The notes beneath the pieces are model-generated. The model was not told the DNA's origin and made no database searches. It saw nothing but the letters and a program-made list of their open reading frames with translations. A program made the position numbers and the translations under genes. Positions 41,476-50,679 of a stretch of DNA of 50,679 nt are shown one piece after another; position 1 is the first letter of the stretch; each line of letters starts with the position of its first letter. The stretch is from Seminavis robusta (Eukaryota; Bacillariophyta; Bacillariophyceae; Naviculales; Naviculaceae): the NCBI GenBank assembly GCA_903772945.1, contig CAICTM010000739.1:1-50679 (forward strand), in the 5' to 3' direction.

Positions 41476-42279
41476 ATGCCCCTCTCCTCGGATTCCTCGG
41501 TTTCCCAGGAATCCATATTGATTGGTGCTCTCGAAGACCTAGTCACTCTTGGATGTGAAGCGCTAGCGGTAGTGGGGAGAGATCTTGTTACTCTAAGCCT
41601 GAAGGACCCCGATGATGTGGATTGTCGTGACCGAAGGAACTATTTTTGGGTTGGCTCACTACATGGCACAGTGAAACTTCTAGTTCAAGCTACCGAACGT
41701 GGAGACGACTTCGAACGTGGTGACGACTTCGCTGATGCTCGCGACCTTCATGACGCATGCAAGGAAGGCTTTTGGATGGAAATTGACAATCTTCCAAATG
41801 AGCGAAAGGGAGAGCTTCTCTCGACTCTTGGTGAGCTGAAACTTCAGAAGAAGAAGCGCAAGGCTCGGATCTTAGCAGGCTTGCGTCGCTTGAATTGCAA
41901 TCGCCGCAGCACTCGAAAGAACCATCGCGGCGTCGTATTCGGTATGCTAACCGACGCGCTTCGATTCGGTGAGTGGATTGGCAACGGGGTTGGGGATCTG
42001 GTTGTTGGCTTTCGTCGGCGAGGACGCGACGCCCCATCCGATTCAGCACCGAGCGATCAAGCTGTCGGCCATACCAGCAACACTGAGGGACGAACAAATG
42101 ACGAGCTGATCGCGGAGAATGCGGCTTTGCGCGGAGACCTACGTAAGGCAATTGAAGAGCTGCGTGAGGCTCACGAGAAACATGAGGAAGCACTCAGCCG
42201 TCTTCGCAAAGAATTGGATACTACTCGCAAAGAATTGGATACTATGATCGAGCAACTTCCTACTATTCGAGAGGAGTGA
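41476..42279 (+). CDS. Hypothetical protein with C-terminal coiled coil
   Basis: A single exon of 267 residues; 41476 is the first ATG in an open frame. The N-terminal half is mixed alpha-helical and acidic (S-Q-E-S-I-L-I-G-A-L-E-D-L-V-T-L). The middle is very basic (K-K-K-R-K-A-R, then R-R-S-T-R-K-N-H-R). From about residue 205 heptads run to the end (I-A-E-N-A-A-L-R-G-D-L-R-K-A-I-E-E-L), so a coiled coil is likely. Two short internal duplications are visible: E-R-G-D-D-F twice near residue 75 and R-K-E-L-D-T twice near 250. No family is recognised. It begins about 310 bp beyond the 5' side of the RT element and reads away from it. The basic patch before a coiled coil could mean nucleic-acid binding, which is inference. 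Confidence 0.55.
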   Translation: MPLSSDSSVSQESILIGALEDLVTLGCEALAVVGRDLVTLSLKDPDDVDCRDRRNYFWVGSLHGTVKLLVQATERGDDFERGDDFADARDLHDACKEGFWMEIDNLPNERKGELLSTLGELKLQKKKRKARILAGLRRLNCNRRSTRKNHRGVVFGMLTDALRFGEWIGNGVGDLVVGFRRRGRDAPSDSAPSDQAVGHTSNTEGRTNDELIAENAALRGDLRKAIEELREAHEKHEEALSRLRKELDTTRKELDTMIEQLPTIREE

Positions 42280-43023
42280 ACTTCGTTTAAAAAACCTTGC
42301 TCTTTGAGGCCCATTCTATTTCCAAGCTGAAAGCTCAATGCTCAATCTAGCTAGCTCTATTACTCATTCTAAACCAATTTTCACCCCTACTGCTGTAGTT
42401 CGCCATACTTGGATTACCTAGTATTCGTGAGACGCAGGAGTACCATAAACTTTAATAGAAAAGCCTCAACTGTGCAGCTGATTCCACTTTATAAAATATG
42501 CTCTTTCTCTCCCTTTTCCACAATTACGTACCGTGTTTTCTAAAGAAGGTAACGAGCTACTCCGGAGTAGGACGTACCGTATTAGTGCAAGAGTGTACAG
42601 TTGTTTAGAGCCACAGAACCTTCGACGCTCAACACCATGAAGCTGTACCGTATACGGAGCGTCCATCCGAGGCTTTCAACGAGTGCCAGCATCAACGAGC
42701 AAGGCTACACCGTACCAGTACCGCAGGAGAGGAGGTTCAGAGGAGCCAATTAATGAGGAGGACGGCTGCTCCAACTGACTGTTTTCTGCACAAGAGGACC
42801 AAACAAACAAGCATATTGATGGATGTACGGCCAAACGGGCTTCCCCGTGGACACCCTCCAGGAACAACCACTCGAGGCACAATCAAGTTTGAAAGGACTC
42901 CCATCTCCGGCGGCAGTATGTATGTCAGTTGGGTTCGCAGCCGATACTACCATGGGAATGCGATTAATCAGTACCGGCAAGCCTTGTTTTCCCAACACGC
43001 GAGCTTAATAATGATAGTTTGCG
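42280..43023. other. Intergenic region
   Basis: No supported gene. Frames near 42753-43037 are open on both strands, but neither has a motif. Short T-A-C-C-G-T-A and C-T-A-G-C-T-A-G strings occur. Confidence 0.45.
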
Positions 43024-44196
43024 TCAATGTTTTGTAGTAGTCTGTATTCGAATCGTTCCTCCTCCTCCTCCCCGCTCCTCTACCATCATTCTCCCCATGA
43101 ATTTGACCCATTCCCAGGGCAATTCTCGATAATACAATGCGGGAATGGCCCACCCGTCTTGCGCCCAGTCCTTGGTGACAAAATCACTGACACGAAAGGA
43201 GGATCCCTTGGAGGCCCCCCCTCCATTGTAATGAATCAAACCGATTCCGTCGGGTCGTAGTGCCAACAATTGTTGTCGTGTCACGTGCCGCCAATGTTTG
43301 GCCACTTGCAAATCCCATGTGGGCGACAGGACTTGTACAATGGGATCGTTGGGAAATGCTTGCGCCACTCCCAAAATGAGATTTTGATCGTGTTCAATCC
43401 GTATATCCCATTTTCGCTGGGGTACATAGTGATTCCAAAACTGATCTAATTTGGGAACATGGATCCACATGACACCGGTACACGATTCCGACATGATAAA
43501 GGTATACGTGGGATCGGCGTAGGGTAGCATTCCGGCCATGTTGGCCATGACGGCCACGTCGGTATCGAGATAGAGCATGAATTCGGGTGGATTGGGAATG
43601 ACTTGTTGTGGAAAGAGTCGAAAGTAAGCGCCGACGGTGTGATGCTCCGTGGCAGGATAATTTTGATGATTGACGCGTTGACGAATATATTCCGACCACT
43701 GGTCTACGTGGGATTGAACATTGTAGGTGGAAATGGTGATGTCTTGGAACCATGGGGCTCCCTGGAGTTGGATGGTTTCGAAGATTCCCTTGTGCGTGGC
43801 ATTAGTGTGGTGCAGCGTTTGGAAGGCTTCTTGATCGGCCATAATGTGAATGTGTGTCGCTCGTTGATGAGGAGCATTCAGCAACACACTCTTGAGACAG
43901 ACTTGGAATTCTTCAAAAAAGCCTGGATCGTTGCCCGACATGCCAAATAGTATATGCAGTGGTTCCAGAGAAGTAGTGGAAGAAGTTGTAGTGGAAGGAG
44001 GAGCATTGGCAGAGAGACTCTCTTTGTAGGAGGAAGAAGGGCAATCACCGGTCGTCGAACCCAATTGGAGGGAAAATTGCATCCCTGCTACCGATAGTCC
44101 CAAACAAACTCCAAACAGGAAAATCACCACCACCGATCTGGTGGACATTGCTGTCGAACCAGAGCCATCTTGACGGGCCTTGGGACTTCGAGGCAT
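43024..44196 (-). CDS. Type II membrane glycosyltransferase (DXD, GT8-like)
   Basis: A single exon of 390 residues from the ATG at 44196; the upstream frame starts only from TTG. A basic 20-residue tail precedes one hydrophobic helix (V-V-V-I-F-L-F-G-V-C-L-G-L-S-V-A-G), giving a type II Golgi topology, then a Ser/Thr-rich stem. The catalytic domain has H-I-L-F-G-M-S-G near residue 81, Y-F-R-L-F at about 191 and L-Y-L-D-T-D-V-A-V-M with the metal-binding D-T-D at 211-213. Further on are H-D-Q-N-L and G-L-I-H-Y-N-G-G-G. This layout fits GT8-like nucleotide-sugar transferases, which use Mn2+. Donor and acceptor are unknown. A Gly run near the C-terminus is low complexity. Confidence 0.82.
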   Translation of the reverse strand: MPRSPKARQDGSGSTAMSTRSVVVIFLFGVCLGLSVAGMQFSLQLGSTTGDCPSSSYKESLSANAPPSTTTSSTTSLEPLHILFGMSGNDPGFFEEFQVCLKSVLLNAPHQRATHIHIMADQEAFQTLHHTNATHKGIFETIQLQGAPWFQDITISTYNVQSHVDQWSEYIRQRVNHQNYPATEHHTVGAYFRLFPQQVIPNPPEFMLYLDTDVAVMANMAGMLPYADPTYTFIMSESCTGVMWIHVPKLDQFWNHYVPQRKWDIRIEHDQNLILGVAQAFPNDPIVQVLSPTWDLQVAKHWRHVTRQQLLALRPDGIGLIHYNGGGASKGSSFRVSDFVTKDWAQDGWAIPALYYRELPWEWVKFMGRMMVEERGGGGGTIRIQTTTKH

Positions 44197-44760
44197 CTGC
44201 TGGGGGCACCGTACGAGTATCAACAACAGCAAGCAAATTGTTTGATTGATGGCGTTGTTGTGTGGTTTCGAATTCTTTGTTTCTTTCTTTTGTCTAAAAA
44301 TAAATAAATACAGTAAATGAATCTTTGTTTCTTTTTAGTCTTCCGGGTCATTTGGGGTCATTTTTCTCATTTTTTCAGAAGTTCCGAAAATCCACGTCTC
44401 GAGTTGATTTGTTGGCGCGATGTCACCAACAGACACGAAGAAGACTTGAAGCTGGGAACCACGCGACGCAACAGATAAGATGTCCATTGCGGGGCTGACT
44501 ATCGTACTACCGATATCACCATTCATTCGAAGAGAGATAGAGAGGGTTAATTGGCTTCACTGCTGATGGATGAAGAGACAGCGAAAGCGACAATCATTCA
44601 CCTTTACCGCTTCAGTCTAATCAAAACGATAAGAGAGTCATTCCAACTGCTTCATGCAACCTGTCTCCTCGATACCACCACGAGAACTAGTGTCGCCAAT
44701 CACTTGTATTATTGCTACCCTTTGATATTTTGTCTCCCGTTCGATCATTCGAGAGAGAGA
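44197..44760. other. Divergent intergenic region
   Basis: Between the glycosyltransferase and the second WS/DGAT copy. The latter's frame is open back to an ATG at 44566, so 44566-44760 could be coding; the composition there fits a leader less well than the ATG at 44761. Nothing else is recognised. Confidence 0.4.
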
Positions 44761-46607
44761 ATGATGAACATCACCGCCACCACGGCATCCTTCCTATCCG
44801 ACAACACCGAGACATGGGGTGCTGTTGCCTGCGCCACCACGGTGGTGGTGGGTACATGGATTTGGTTTCGCAGTAGCAGCTCCACTCCAAAACGACAACG
44901 TCTTTGTCGAAATTTATCCTTTACATCCGCGTTTATGAATATGGGAACCTACCCTTCTCAAGCCAAGGCTCCTGAAGATATCCTCCATGTCTGCATGTAT
45001 ATGGAATCATGTCCCACAGATGAGGATATGGTAGAAACAGCCATCCAACCAATGCTAGTACACGATCGCTTTTCCATGATCCCCACTCGCGGAGACAAAA
45101 CTGGAACTCTCCGCATGCCTTTCCCGCCCCTCGTGCCACAAAAAATGATGCGGCGCATCCAAGTGACATGTACCAACCACTTACACGACACCATTACGGA
45201 GCTGTTCCAACAGCCATTGGGAGGTGACAATAATCCGCGTGGTGATTTGCCACTCTGGGAGTTTGTCCTATTGGAGGTACGTACCGTGCCATTCGTTTTG
45301 TTTGGAGTGAACTACACGCATGGAATGAACTGCACTTTCTTGACTAACAACACCATGCACTTTTTTCAATGTCTGTAGAATACGGGCCCCGGTGATAGTG
45401 CCTGTATTTGGAGGGTCCACCACACTTTGGGAGATGGATTGTCTTTGGCGGCTCTCATGATGCGTCATGTGGTCAAATCATCACCCGACGGAGCGCCAAT
45501 GTCCAGTGTTGCGACATTTTTGCCACCCACCATGATGTCCCAAAAGAGTAGTTCCTTGAAAGAACACGCTACCATTCCGTGGACCACACGACTCTGGCAA
45601 CTACTCGATTGTGCGCTGCAGGTATTGTTGTTGCCGTCGACGCCCTTTGACGATCCCACCGCCTTTTCTAAAGGATTCTGCCAGCCGAATAATGTGAGTT
45701 TTCAAAAAAGCATACGCAGTACAAAGCGAACGTGCTTGGAACGAATGAATGAATGAGTAAACTCATCCTTTAGCTATCCGTTCATCTATAAGATCCACAG
45801 CGGAAAACGAGAGATTGTTCTTTTCCCCACGGTGCCGCTAAAACTCATCCAAAGTATCAAAAACACCGCCAGGGTTTCTGTAAACGACGTCATTGTGAGT
45901 TTTTAAGAGGCATACTACTGCAACCTGTGGTACTCCTGGAACGTCCTTAATACCGACTCATCCGTTGGTGCCTCATCGAATAGGTTACTTGTTTATCACA
46001 AGCTATTCATGACTATTGCCAAGAGCAAAACTGCCCCGTTCTGAAACAAAAGGGGCCCAATCTACAATGCCGCGTCCTGGTTGCCTCTGCCTTGCCGCGG
46101 GACGTGGAGAATGCTAACACGGAGGAACTATTGCAAAACAAATGATTCTTGCTTTCCGCAGACATGGCAGTGGGTTACAATAACATTTCGGAACGCCTCC
46201 AACACATCCACAACACTTTTCGTAGACTCAAAAAGAGTCCTCTGGCCCATGTGGGCATATGGGTGCAGAATCATGTCCTGAAATACGTTCCATTGGCCGT
46301 GAATCGAAAAGGAGTCTACGACAGCATGATCCGTCATTCGTTAGTCTTGTCCAATGTACCAGGACCCCAACAGCCCGTCATGGTAGCCAACAGAGAGATC
46401 AAGAGTGCCCGGGTGTTTTATTCCGGTATGAATGCCCACGTTATGGTCATGAGTTATCGGGGACAAGTCCAAGCCAACCTTACCGTCGATCCCCAACATG
46501 TTCCCAACAGTCAGACACTGGCCAAGCACTATCATCAAGCCATCTTGACATTGGCCAGAAGACTCGACGTTGCCATCCCAGCGGAAATGGAGAAGATTCC
46601 ATTGTAG
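44761..46607 (+). pseudogene. WS/DGAT-type acyltransferase paralogue with in-frame TGA
   Basis: Four exons (44761-45276, 45379-45693, 45793-45894, 45984-46607) join in frame; introns are 102, 99 and 89 nt, all GT-AG and phase 0. The joined frame has 518 sense positions plus stop. It has a hydrophobic helix near residue 25, the motif H-H-T-L-G-D-G (His186-His187, Asp191) and the C-terminal S-N-V-P-G-P and S-Y-R-G-Q-V-Q-A-N. Codon 365 (46143-46145) is TGA, where the intact paralogue at 31358-33238 has Trp in K-N-K-W-F-F-L. Everything after it reads cleanly to the true stop. No intron in the needed phase removes the TGA. It is either a young pseudogene, a readthrough case, or a base error. Introns 1 and 2 match the paralogue; intron 3 is extra. 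Confidence 0.8.
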
Positions 46608-47024
46608 GTACCTTATCGCGATTGCTTAGTTCAAAGGCCCTCTGCTACTATGTCATAGCTAAATCATGGCAATTTTAAGTTGCTGGCACATGATCAAAGC
46701 TGGATGATTGAATTCTTTCAAAAACAACAATATCTCTCGGTAGCCATAGTTTGTTGAAAAATTGCTATTTTCAGTGACCTACAACAACAGTTCATTTGGA
46801 CCAGCCTGTGACTGTGCCTTTGGTGCTAGCCAGAACTAGCCAGCTATCTCGTAGATACCGGTAGGTACGACAGGTACATGTAATGGTACCGTACACCAAG
46901 TTGGGCATTGCGGTACAGGTACACGCGCCCTTTTGCGCGAAGTTTGAAAGATCTTCCCCAATCAAATCCAAAATACAAAGATACTAGCTAGTAGCAACGG
47001 CTTTTGGGTTGGGTTGACCATCGC
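46608..47024. other. Intergenic region with short palindromic strings
   Basis: No gene seen in 417 bp. Repeated T-A-C-C-G-G-T-A and G-G-T-A-C-C/G-T-A-C strings cluster at 46855-46922, and CTAG units at about 46983-46996. Confidence 0.5.
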
Positions 47025-48066
47025 ATGATGAAAACGCCGTTGGCTCTTCTCTTAGCCCTTCAGTCTCAGACCAGCAAAGTACTTTCTTTCTCCTCCAGAA
47101 CCACAACTGGCTTTGGCTATAAAACTCTCGGGCCCTGCAGCATTCAGACTTTCGGTGCTAAGCGTACTTCTACCCGTACTTTTGCTACCAAAAGAAGCAT
47201 GGCCACTTCAGACTCAAAATCACTCGTAGTGGATCCATTCTGCTTTCGTCAATTTGCAGAACAGGAAGCTAGCAAAACCTATGGAGGAGCAGTCTTGTAA
47301 GTCCGTTCCCAGCTCTAGCTAGTAACAAAGCTCTTGTTGGTGCTCGACGAGGCGCAACACGAAACGTGAGTATCCCTAACCCTGGTTGCTCGTTTTCACA
47401 CAGTTCCAACACTGTGGCAGACTTTGAAGGGATTGTCAATGCTAGATACAAAGAAGAACAACTCAAGGAGGGTTATGCTCCCTTTTGCAAACATCTATTC
47501 ATTCTCAATGACTTTACGCAAGCAAAGGTCAACGTACTGAAGATCACTCCTGAAAATGAAGGACTCCTCAGGTCCAGCTATGAAGCACGCAATGACAAGG
47601 AGTTGCCTGTGTTGCAACGGTACTTTCCCAAGGACCTTGTCAAAGAGGACGACCTGCCTGTGGCCAAATACTTGGACTTGATTCTATATTCGCGAGAGCA
47701 AATCAACAAGGTACGCACAGTGTATACACAGACGAATTGAAATTGAAATGCATCATAGCATAGGCTGGATACTCCTCGTGTATGCGCATTCGCTTGCTAT
47801 CTCCCTCATCCCAATTCCTTTTTTTTTTATTCAATTCAATTTGGCAGGAAAATGAGTCCATGGGCAAGGAGAAGGACCCAGAAACAGCGCCATGGGGAAT
47901 TGTCAGTATCAAAGCTCAAGATGTGGATTATGAACTGCCAATGACACCCATCACCGCCATGAGGAATGCCCTGGGCAAAGATCAAGGTGGGTCCGGAGTA
48001 AATTTGGACAGGGAAAAGTACATGGAAGCGGTCAATTATTGGAAGGATCATGCCAATGTATCCTAG
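47025..48066 (+). CDS. DUF3228-family protein with organellar presequence
   Basis: Three exons (47025-47296, 47404-47710, 47848-48066) give 265 residues; introns of 107 and 137 nt are GT-AG and keep phase. The first 60 residues are Ser/Thr/Arg-rich behind a short hydrophobic start, fitting mitochondrial or plastid import. The rest follows the DUF3228 pattern: F-C-F-R-Q-F, G-Y-A-P-F-C-K-H-L-F, E-L-P-V-L-Q-R-Y-F, Y-L-D-L-I-L-Y-S-R-E-Q-I and P-M-T-P-I-T-A-M-R-N-A-L-G. The family occurs in bacteria and eukaryotic algae and plants, and its function is unknown. The invariant Cys and His in C-K-H and the Arg of S-R-E-Q are present. An alternative start at the next Met, 47028, is possible. Confidence 0.85.
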
Positions 48067-48292
48067 GAGTAGAATTCAGCTAAGCCTATCCGTTGATATC
48101 GTCGGGCAAAAACAATGAGCAGCTAACGCATGATGATCCAAAACAGATCAATTATAGTTTCATTGTTGCAGTATCGTATCATAGATTCATTTCGCATTAC
48201 CGTTGCATAAACGCGCAGTGTTAGAACGAAACCAAAATTTCAAACCTGCGAGGAGCATTGCCCAGGGACACACTGACATCGTATTCGTCAAC

Positions 48293-49027
48293 ATGTCCAA
48301 TGCTACACCGGATGGAGGGCCCCATGTTGCTGGGGCAGCCATGGGCGCCGCGGCTGACACCGCCCTGTCCATTGGAGGTACTGCATGGTTGGGAGCTGTG
48401 GTCAACAAGGTCAAACAAATGTGGGACTAGACAGCGCAGAGCAGGAAATGGAACAGGCGATGGATTCGCAGGAGCTTGCGTGAACCAACTGTCGTCGTCC
48501 TGGGCCAATGAGTCCGCCTCAAACTTTGTATTGGAAAGACAAAAATGTACGTTCTACGCAGTTGCCCTGTTGCGCAACTTCTCACTCTCTTTCTTCAGGC
48601 AAATTGTCAAGGAAATTGTTGCCATTGAGGCCACCAAGATGGCCACGTCCTCGGTCAGCGTTGGAGCCACTACAATGGCCGCCACTGCAGCCCCCGTGGC
48701 CATGACAGCCTCGGTTAAGATTGCGATTATCGCTGCTGGCGTCGTCGAGGTGGGGTCCGACGTCACGGCAGGTGAAACAGCAGCCGACTCGGTTTACTTC
48801 TGCTTGGAACTACGTGTACTTGAACAAAGAACCAAGTATGCTGCGGGCAGATCCCATGGGAGTACGATTTGGGAGTCACTGTACCAAAAAGAGTACCGGT
48901 ACCAAGGGAGCTTTAGCCACAGGACTTCCAGTAATACTCAAAACGGGCCAAGCGTATGCTCCGCGAAGAGGTCAAAGCGCGAGGTCTGACTGATGCCCTT
49001 TCTCTTCCTCGCGATGAGGCTGCCTGA
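48293..49027 (+). CDS. Tentative four-exon gene, small Ala-rich membrane-type protein
   Basis: No single frame covers this stretch, but protein-like segments join at GT-AG sites: 48293-48377, 48431-48479, 48599-48791 and 48953-49027. Together they give a protein of about 133 residues. It has a Gly/Ala-rich start (M-S-N-A-T-P-D-G-G-P-H), an acidic helix (A-E-Q-E-M-E-Q-A-M-D-S), and an Ala/Val/Ile-rich hydrophobic part. The tail reads M-L-R-E-E-V-K-A-R-G-L-T-D-A-L-S. The second intron (119 nt) is well supported by phase. The first (53 nt) is unusually short and the last is the least certain, so exon 1 may instead end at a stop at 48428. No family is recognised. It follows the DUF3228 gene on the same strand. 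Confidence 0.3.
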
Positions 49028-49541
49028 AGGGGCTTTTTACTACATGTAGAAGGATGTGATGGGTTGTGAAAATGGAACGAGAGAAAAAGAGACCTGACGC
49101 TTTCTGTCCTTGCCTGATTGATGAATCTACACTGATGCTGCCTAAGCTACTGTCTTTGAATAGGATGCTGCTCTGCCTTCAAAATCTTCGACATCGTATT
49201 GTTTGTGCTGCTCTTCTTGAATAGGACAACGAGCTAATTCATGGAGGGTTCAAACGCACTCGCTTCCTCCGGTATACATTGTTCTCGTCGTCAGGATCTC
49301 TCTCCCAATATGAACAGTCTTCGGTGTCGTCTTGCACACGATGTCGCCAGCATGCCACCCAGATAGAAACAAACCCCGTTTCGTAATCATTTGATACTCT
49401 ACTTGCGACGGGATACAGCTTACAATTCAGCTTTACAGCTTTACAATTAGCAGGCTTATTCTAGAAAATAATCAATAACTGCTCACTTATTTGGAAATAC
49501 AAACTTTACATCTCTTAGATCCTTAGACTAGTCAATGCACA
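49028..49541. other. Intergenic region
   Basis: No gene seen in 514 bp. Multiple short frames, AT-richer toward 49450-49520. Confidence 0.5.
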
Positions 49542-50679
49542 ATGGTATTGTCGCATGGTAGCATGCGAGGTTATGAGATGTTACTCATTCTTATTCTTAT
49601 ATGTCTACCCCTTGTTATCATCAGTGGTAACCCCTCTTCTCGACTGGACTCGCTCGAAAGCAATCCCCTCGTTCTTACTCCTATTGACGATCGTAATCTC
49701 AATGAGGATCCTGTCTTGGATTCGCTCGAAAGCAATCCCCTTGATTGCTTAAGCAATCCCCTTGATTCGCTCGTAAGCAATCTCCCATATCCTGTCGTCG
49801 ATCGAAATCGCGATGAGGATCCTATATTATACCATGGACTCCTATGGGAGTCCACCTTTTGCGATCCACCGAGCGCTATATTATACCATGGACTCCTATG
49901 GGAGTCCACCTTTTACTATCCGAGCGCTAACGAAGCCGCTACTGATACTGATACTGTTACTGCTACTACTACTACTGTTATCTCTATCACCGGTAAAGCC
50001 TTGCATCACCTCTTGCCTCGTCTCCGAGTCAATCGCGACGGAGATAACAGAGATAACAAAACTCGTCGAAAAATGAGGTTCGACTGCATATATAAGGCTC
50101 GGCCTGTGTGTCATGCCTTGAGTCATGCTTCGGGAAGGCTGAGCCATGCTTGCCTTATATCTTCGAAGCAAACTCCTCACTTTTTCATTTCGAAATATCG
50201 AACGTACGTGAAGAACAACAACAACAGCCCGGAGCGATCGATGGCTCGTGTTGTTGTTGTTGTTGTTGTTGGTCGATCGGCAGTTGGTCTCTGCTTACCC
50301 AGGACCGGCATTGGTCGTTTGAGCTGGCTTGCAGTTTTTGTTATTCAAATGAACGATTCAAACGACGACGAAGATTCAAACGACGAGAACTCGCTTGTCG
50401 ACGCGAAAGATAACAGCTCGAACTCGCTTGTCGACGCGAAAGATAACAGCTCGACCGATTCGCCGAACTGTTGGAAAGCTCATAAATTCCAGCTTCGATT
50501 GACTCGATTGACTGGTCCATCAAGCTCCTCCTCTTGTTGTCGGTCCTGTTGCCACTGTTGCCACTGTTGCTCCTGTTGCCGCTCCTCCTATTGTTGCCAT
50601 TGCCATTGCCCTCTTGTTGATTCTCACTTGATGGACCTTGACGACGCTTCCTCTGCCTCAGCATCTTCATCTTCAACAG
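49542..50679 (+). CDS. Repetitive secreted protein, 3' end beyond the window
   Basis: From an ATG at 49542 (a second in-frame ATG is 49563) one frame stays open to the last base: 379 codons with no stop. It begins with a strong hydrophobic segment (M-L-L-I-L-I-L-I-C-L-P-L-V-I-I), likely a signal peptide. Repeats follow: D-S-L-E-S-N-P-L twice plus variants, and I-L-Y-H-G-L-L-W-E-S-T-F twice, 18 codons apart. Then come a Thr run, a basic middle, a Val run, and two 11-residue units N-S-L-V-D-A-K-D-N-S-S. A very Cys/His/Ser-rich segment (C-C-H-C-C-H-C-C-S-C-C) and an Asp/Ser tail close the visible part. No domain is known. The opposite strand also has an open frame to 50676, but it stops at 50341. 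The base composition and repeats could also belong to an element. Confidence 0.5.
   Translation, partial: MVLSHGSMRGYEMLLILILICLPLVIISGNPSSRLDSLESNPLVLTPIDDRNLNEDPVLDSLESNPLDCLSNPLDSLVSNLPYPVVDRNRDEDPILYHGLLWESTFCDPPSAILYHGLLWESTFYYPSANEAATDTDTVTATTTTVISITGKALHHLLPRLRVNRDGDNRDNKTRRKMRFDCIYKARPVCHALSHASGRLSHACLISSKQTPHFFISKYRTYVKNNNNSPERSMARVVVVVVVGRSAVGLCLPRTGIGRLSWLAVFVIQMNDSNDDEDSNDENSLVDAKDNSSNSLVDAKDNSSTDSPNCWKAHKFQLRLTRLTGPSSSSSCCRSCCHCCHCCSCCRSSYCCHCHCPLVDSHLMDLDDASSASASSSST
49822..49914. repeat. Two 39 bp direct repeats with internal hairpin
   Basis: Copies at 49822-49860 and 49876-49914 are identical. Each contains the inverted repeat G-G-A-C-T-C-C and G-G-A-G-T-C-C around a 4 nt loop. 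The 54 bp offset keeps the surrounding frame. Confidence 0.85.
50212..50270. repeat. AAC run opposite a GTT run, potential hairpin
   Basis: A run of A-A-C triplets near 50212-50224 is followed about 25 bases later by seven G-T-T triplets (50249-50270). The two can pair as a stem. Confidence 0.7.
50388..50453. repeat. Tandem 33 bp duplication
   Basis: Units 50388-50420 and 50421-50453 are identical and encode 11 residues each in the right-edge frame. Confidence 0.9.

Noticed and set aside
46143..46145. TGA read as selenocysteine
   Set aside because: The aligned residue in the paralogue is Trp, the family has no known Sec, and I saw no SECIS-like element.
46091..46160. An intron removing the in-frame TGA
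   Set aside because: A TCCGCAG acceptor exists, but the GT sites upstream are in phase 0 while phase 1 is needed, and conserved residues would be lost.
50341..50676. Minus-strand frame at the right edge as the real gene
   Set aside because: It stops at 50341 while the plus-strand frame stays open for 379 codons with a signal peptide and in-frame repeats.

Overview
The window reads as nuclear DNA of a diatom, most likely a raphid pennate. Several proteins are broken by short GT-AG introns (about 75 to 240 nt). Several begin with a signal peptide followed by an aromatic residue at the expected cleavage point, as in diatom plastid targeting (clearest in the DUF2214 protein, D-A-F-A-S-P). Gene density is moderate, with decayed transposable elements between compact genes. 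No tRNA, rRNA or CRISPR array was seen. The species is inferred from style and not proven.

Layout. Bases 1-8,000 are mostly decayed: a minus-strand Pif1-like helicase running off the left edge, more eroded minus-strand coding DNA behind it, and a plus-strand remnant full of stops. From 9.0 to 12.3 kb lie a TrhO/rhodanese tRNA-hydroxylase-type protein and a secreted HIT/GalT-fold protein with an Asp/His-rich insert. A Mutator-like element with terminal inverted repeats and arrays of a palindromic motif fills 12.85-16.47 kb. From 16.6 to 30 kb come an acidic repeat protein, a MYND-finger protein, a plastid DUF2214 membrane protein, an M6 metalloprotease, a plastid-type HNH nuclease, a gamma-carbonic-anhydrase-like protein, pyrroline-5-carboxylate reductase and an SNF7/CHMP4 ESCRT-III subunit.

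From 30 to 37.8 kb there are an LRR protein, a WS/DGAT-type acyltransferase, a nodulin-like MFS transporter and a broken LRR gene. A decayed reverse transcriptase element occupies 38.1-41.2 kb. The right part holds a coiled-coil protein, a DXD glycosyltransferase, a second WS/DGAT paralogue with a TGA where its sister has Trp, a DUF3228 protein, a tentative small multi-exon gene, and a long frame that stays open to the right edge and encodes a repetitive, Cys-rich secreted protein.

The genes do not form one pathway. The clearest links are the WS/DGAT pair (same intron positions, about 11 kb apart, opposite strands), the LRR pair (shared Cys-rich C-terminal cap), and the head-to-head gamma-CA/P5CR pair with a 332 bp shared upstream region. 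The best candidates for undescribed biology are the palindrome-armed Mutator element with its second convergent frame, the D-R-L-R-A-M-F repeat protein, and the right-edge open frame.
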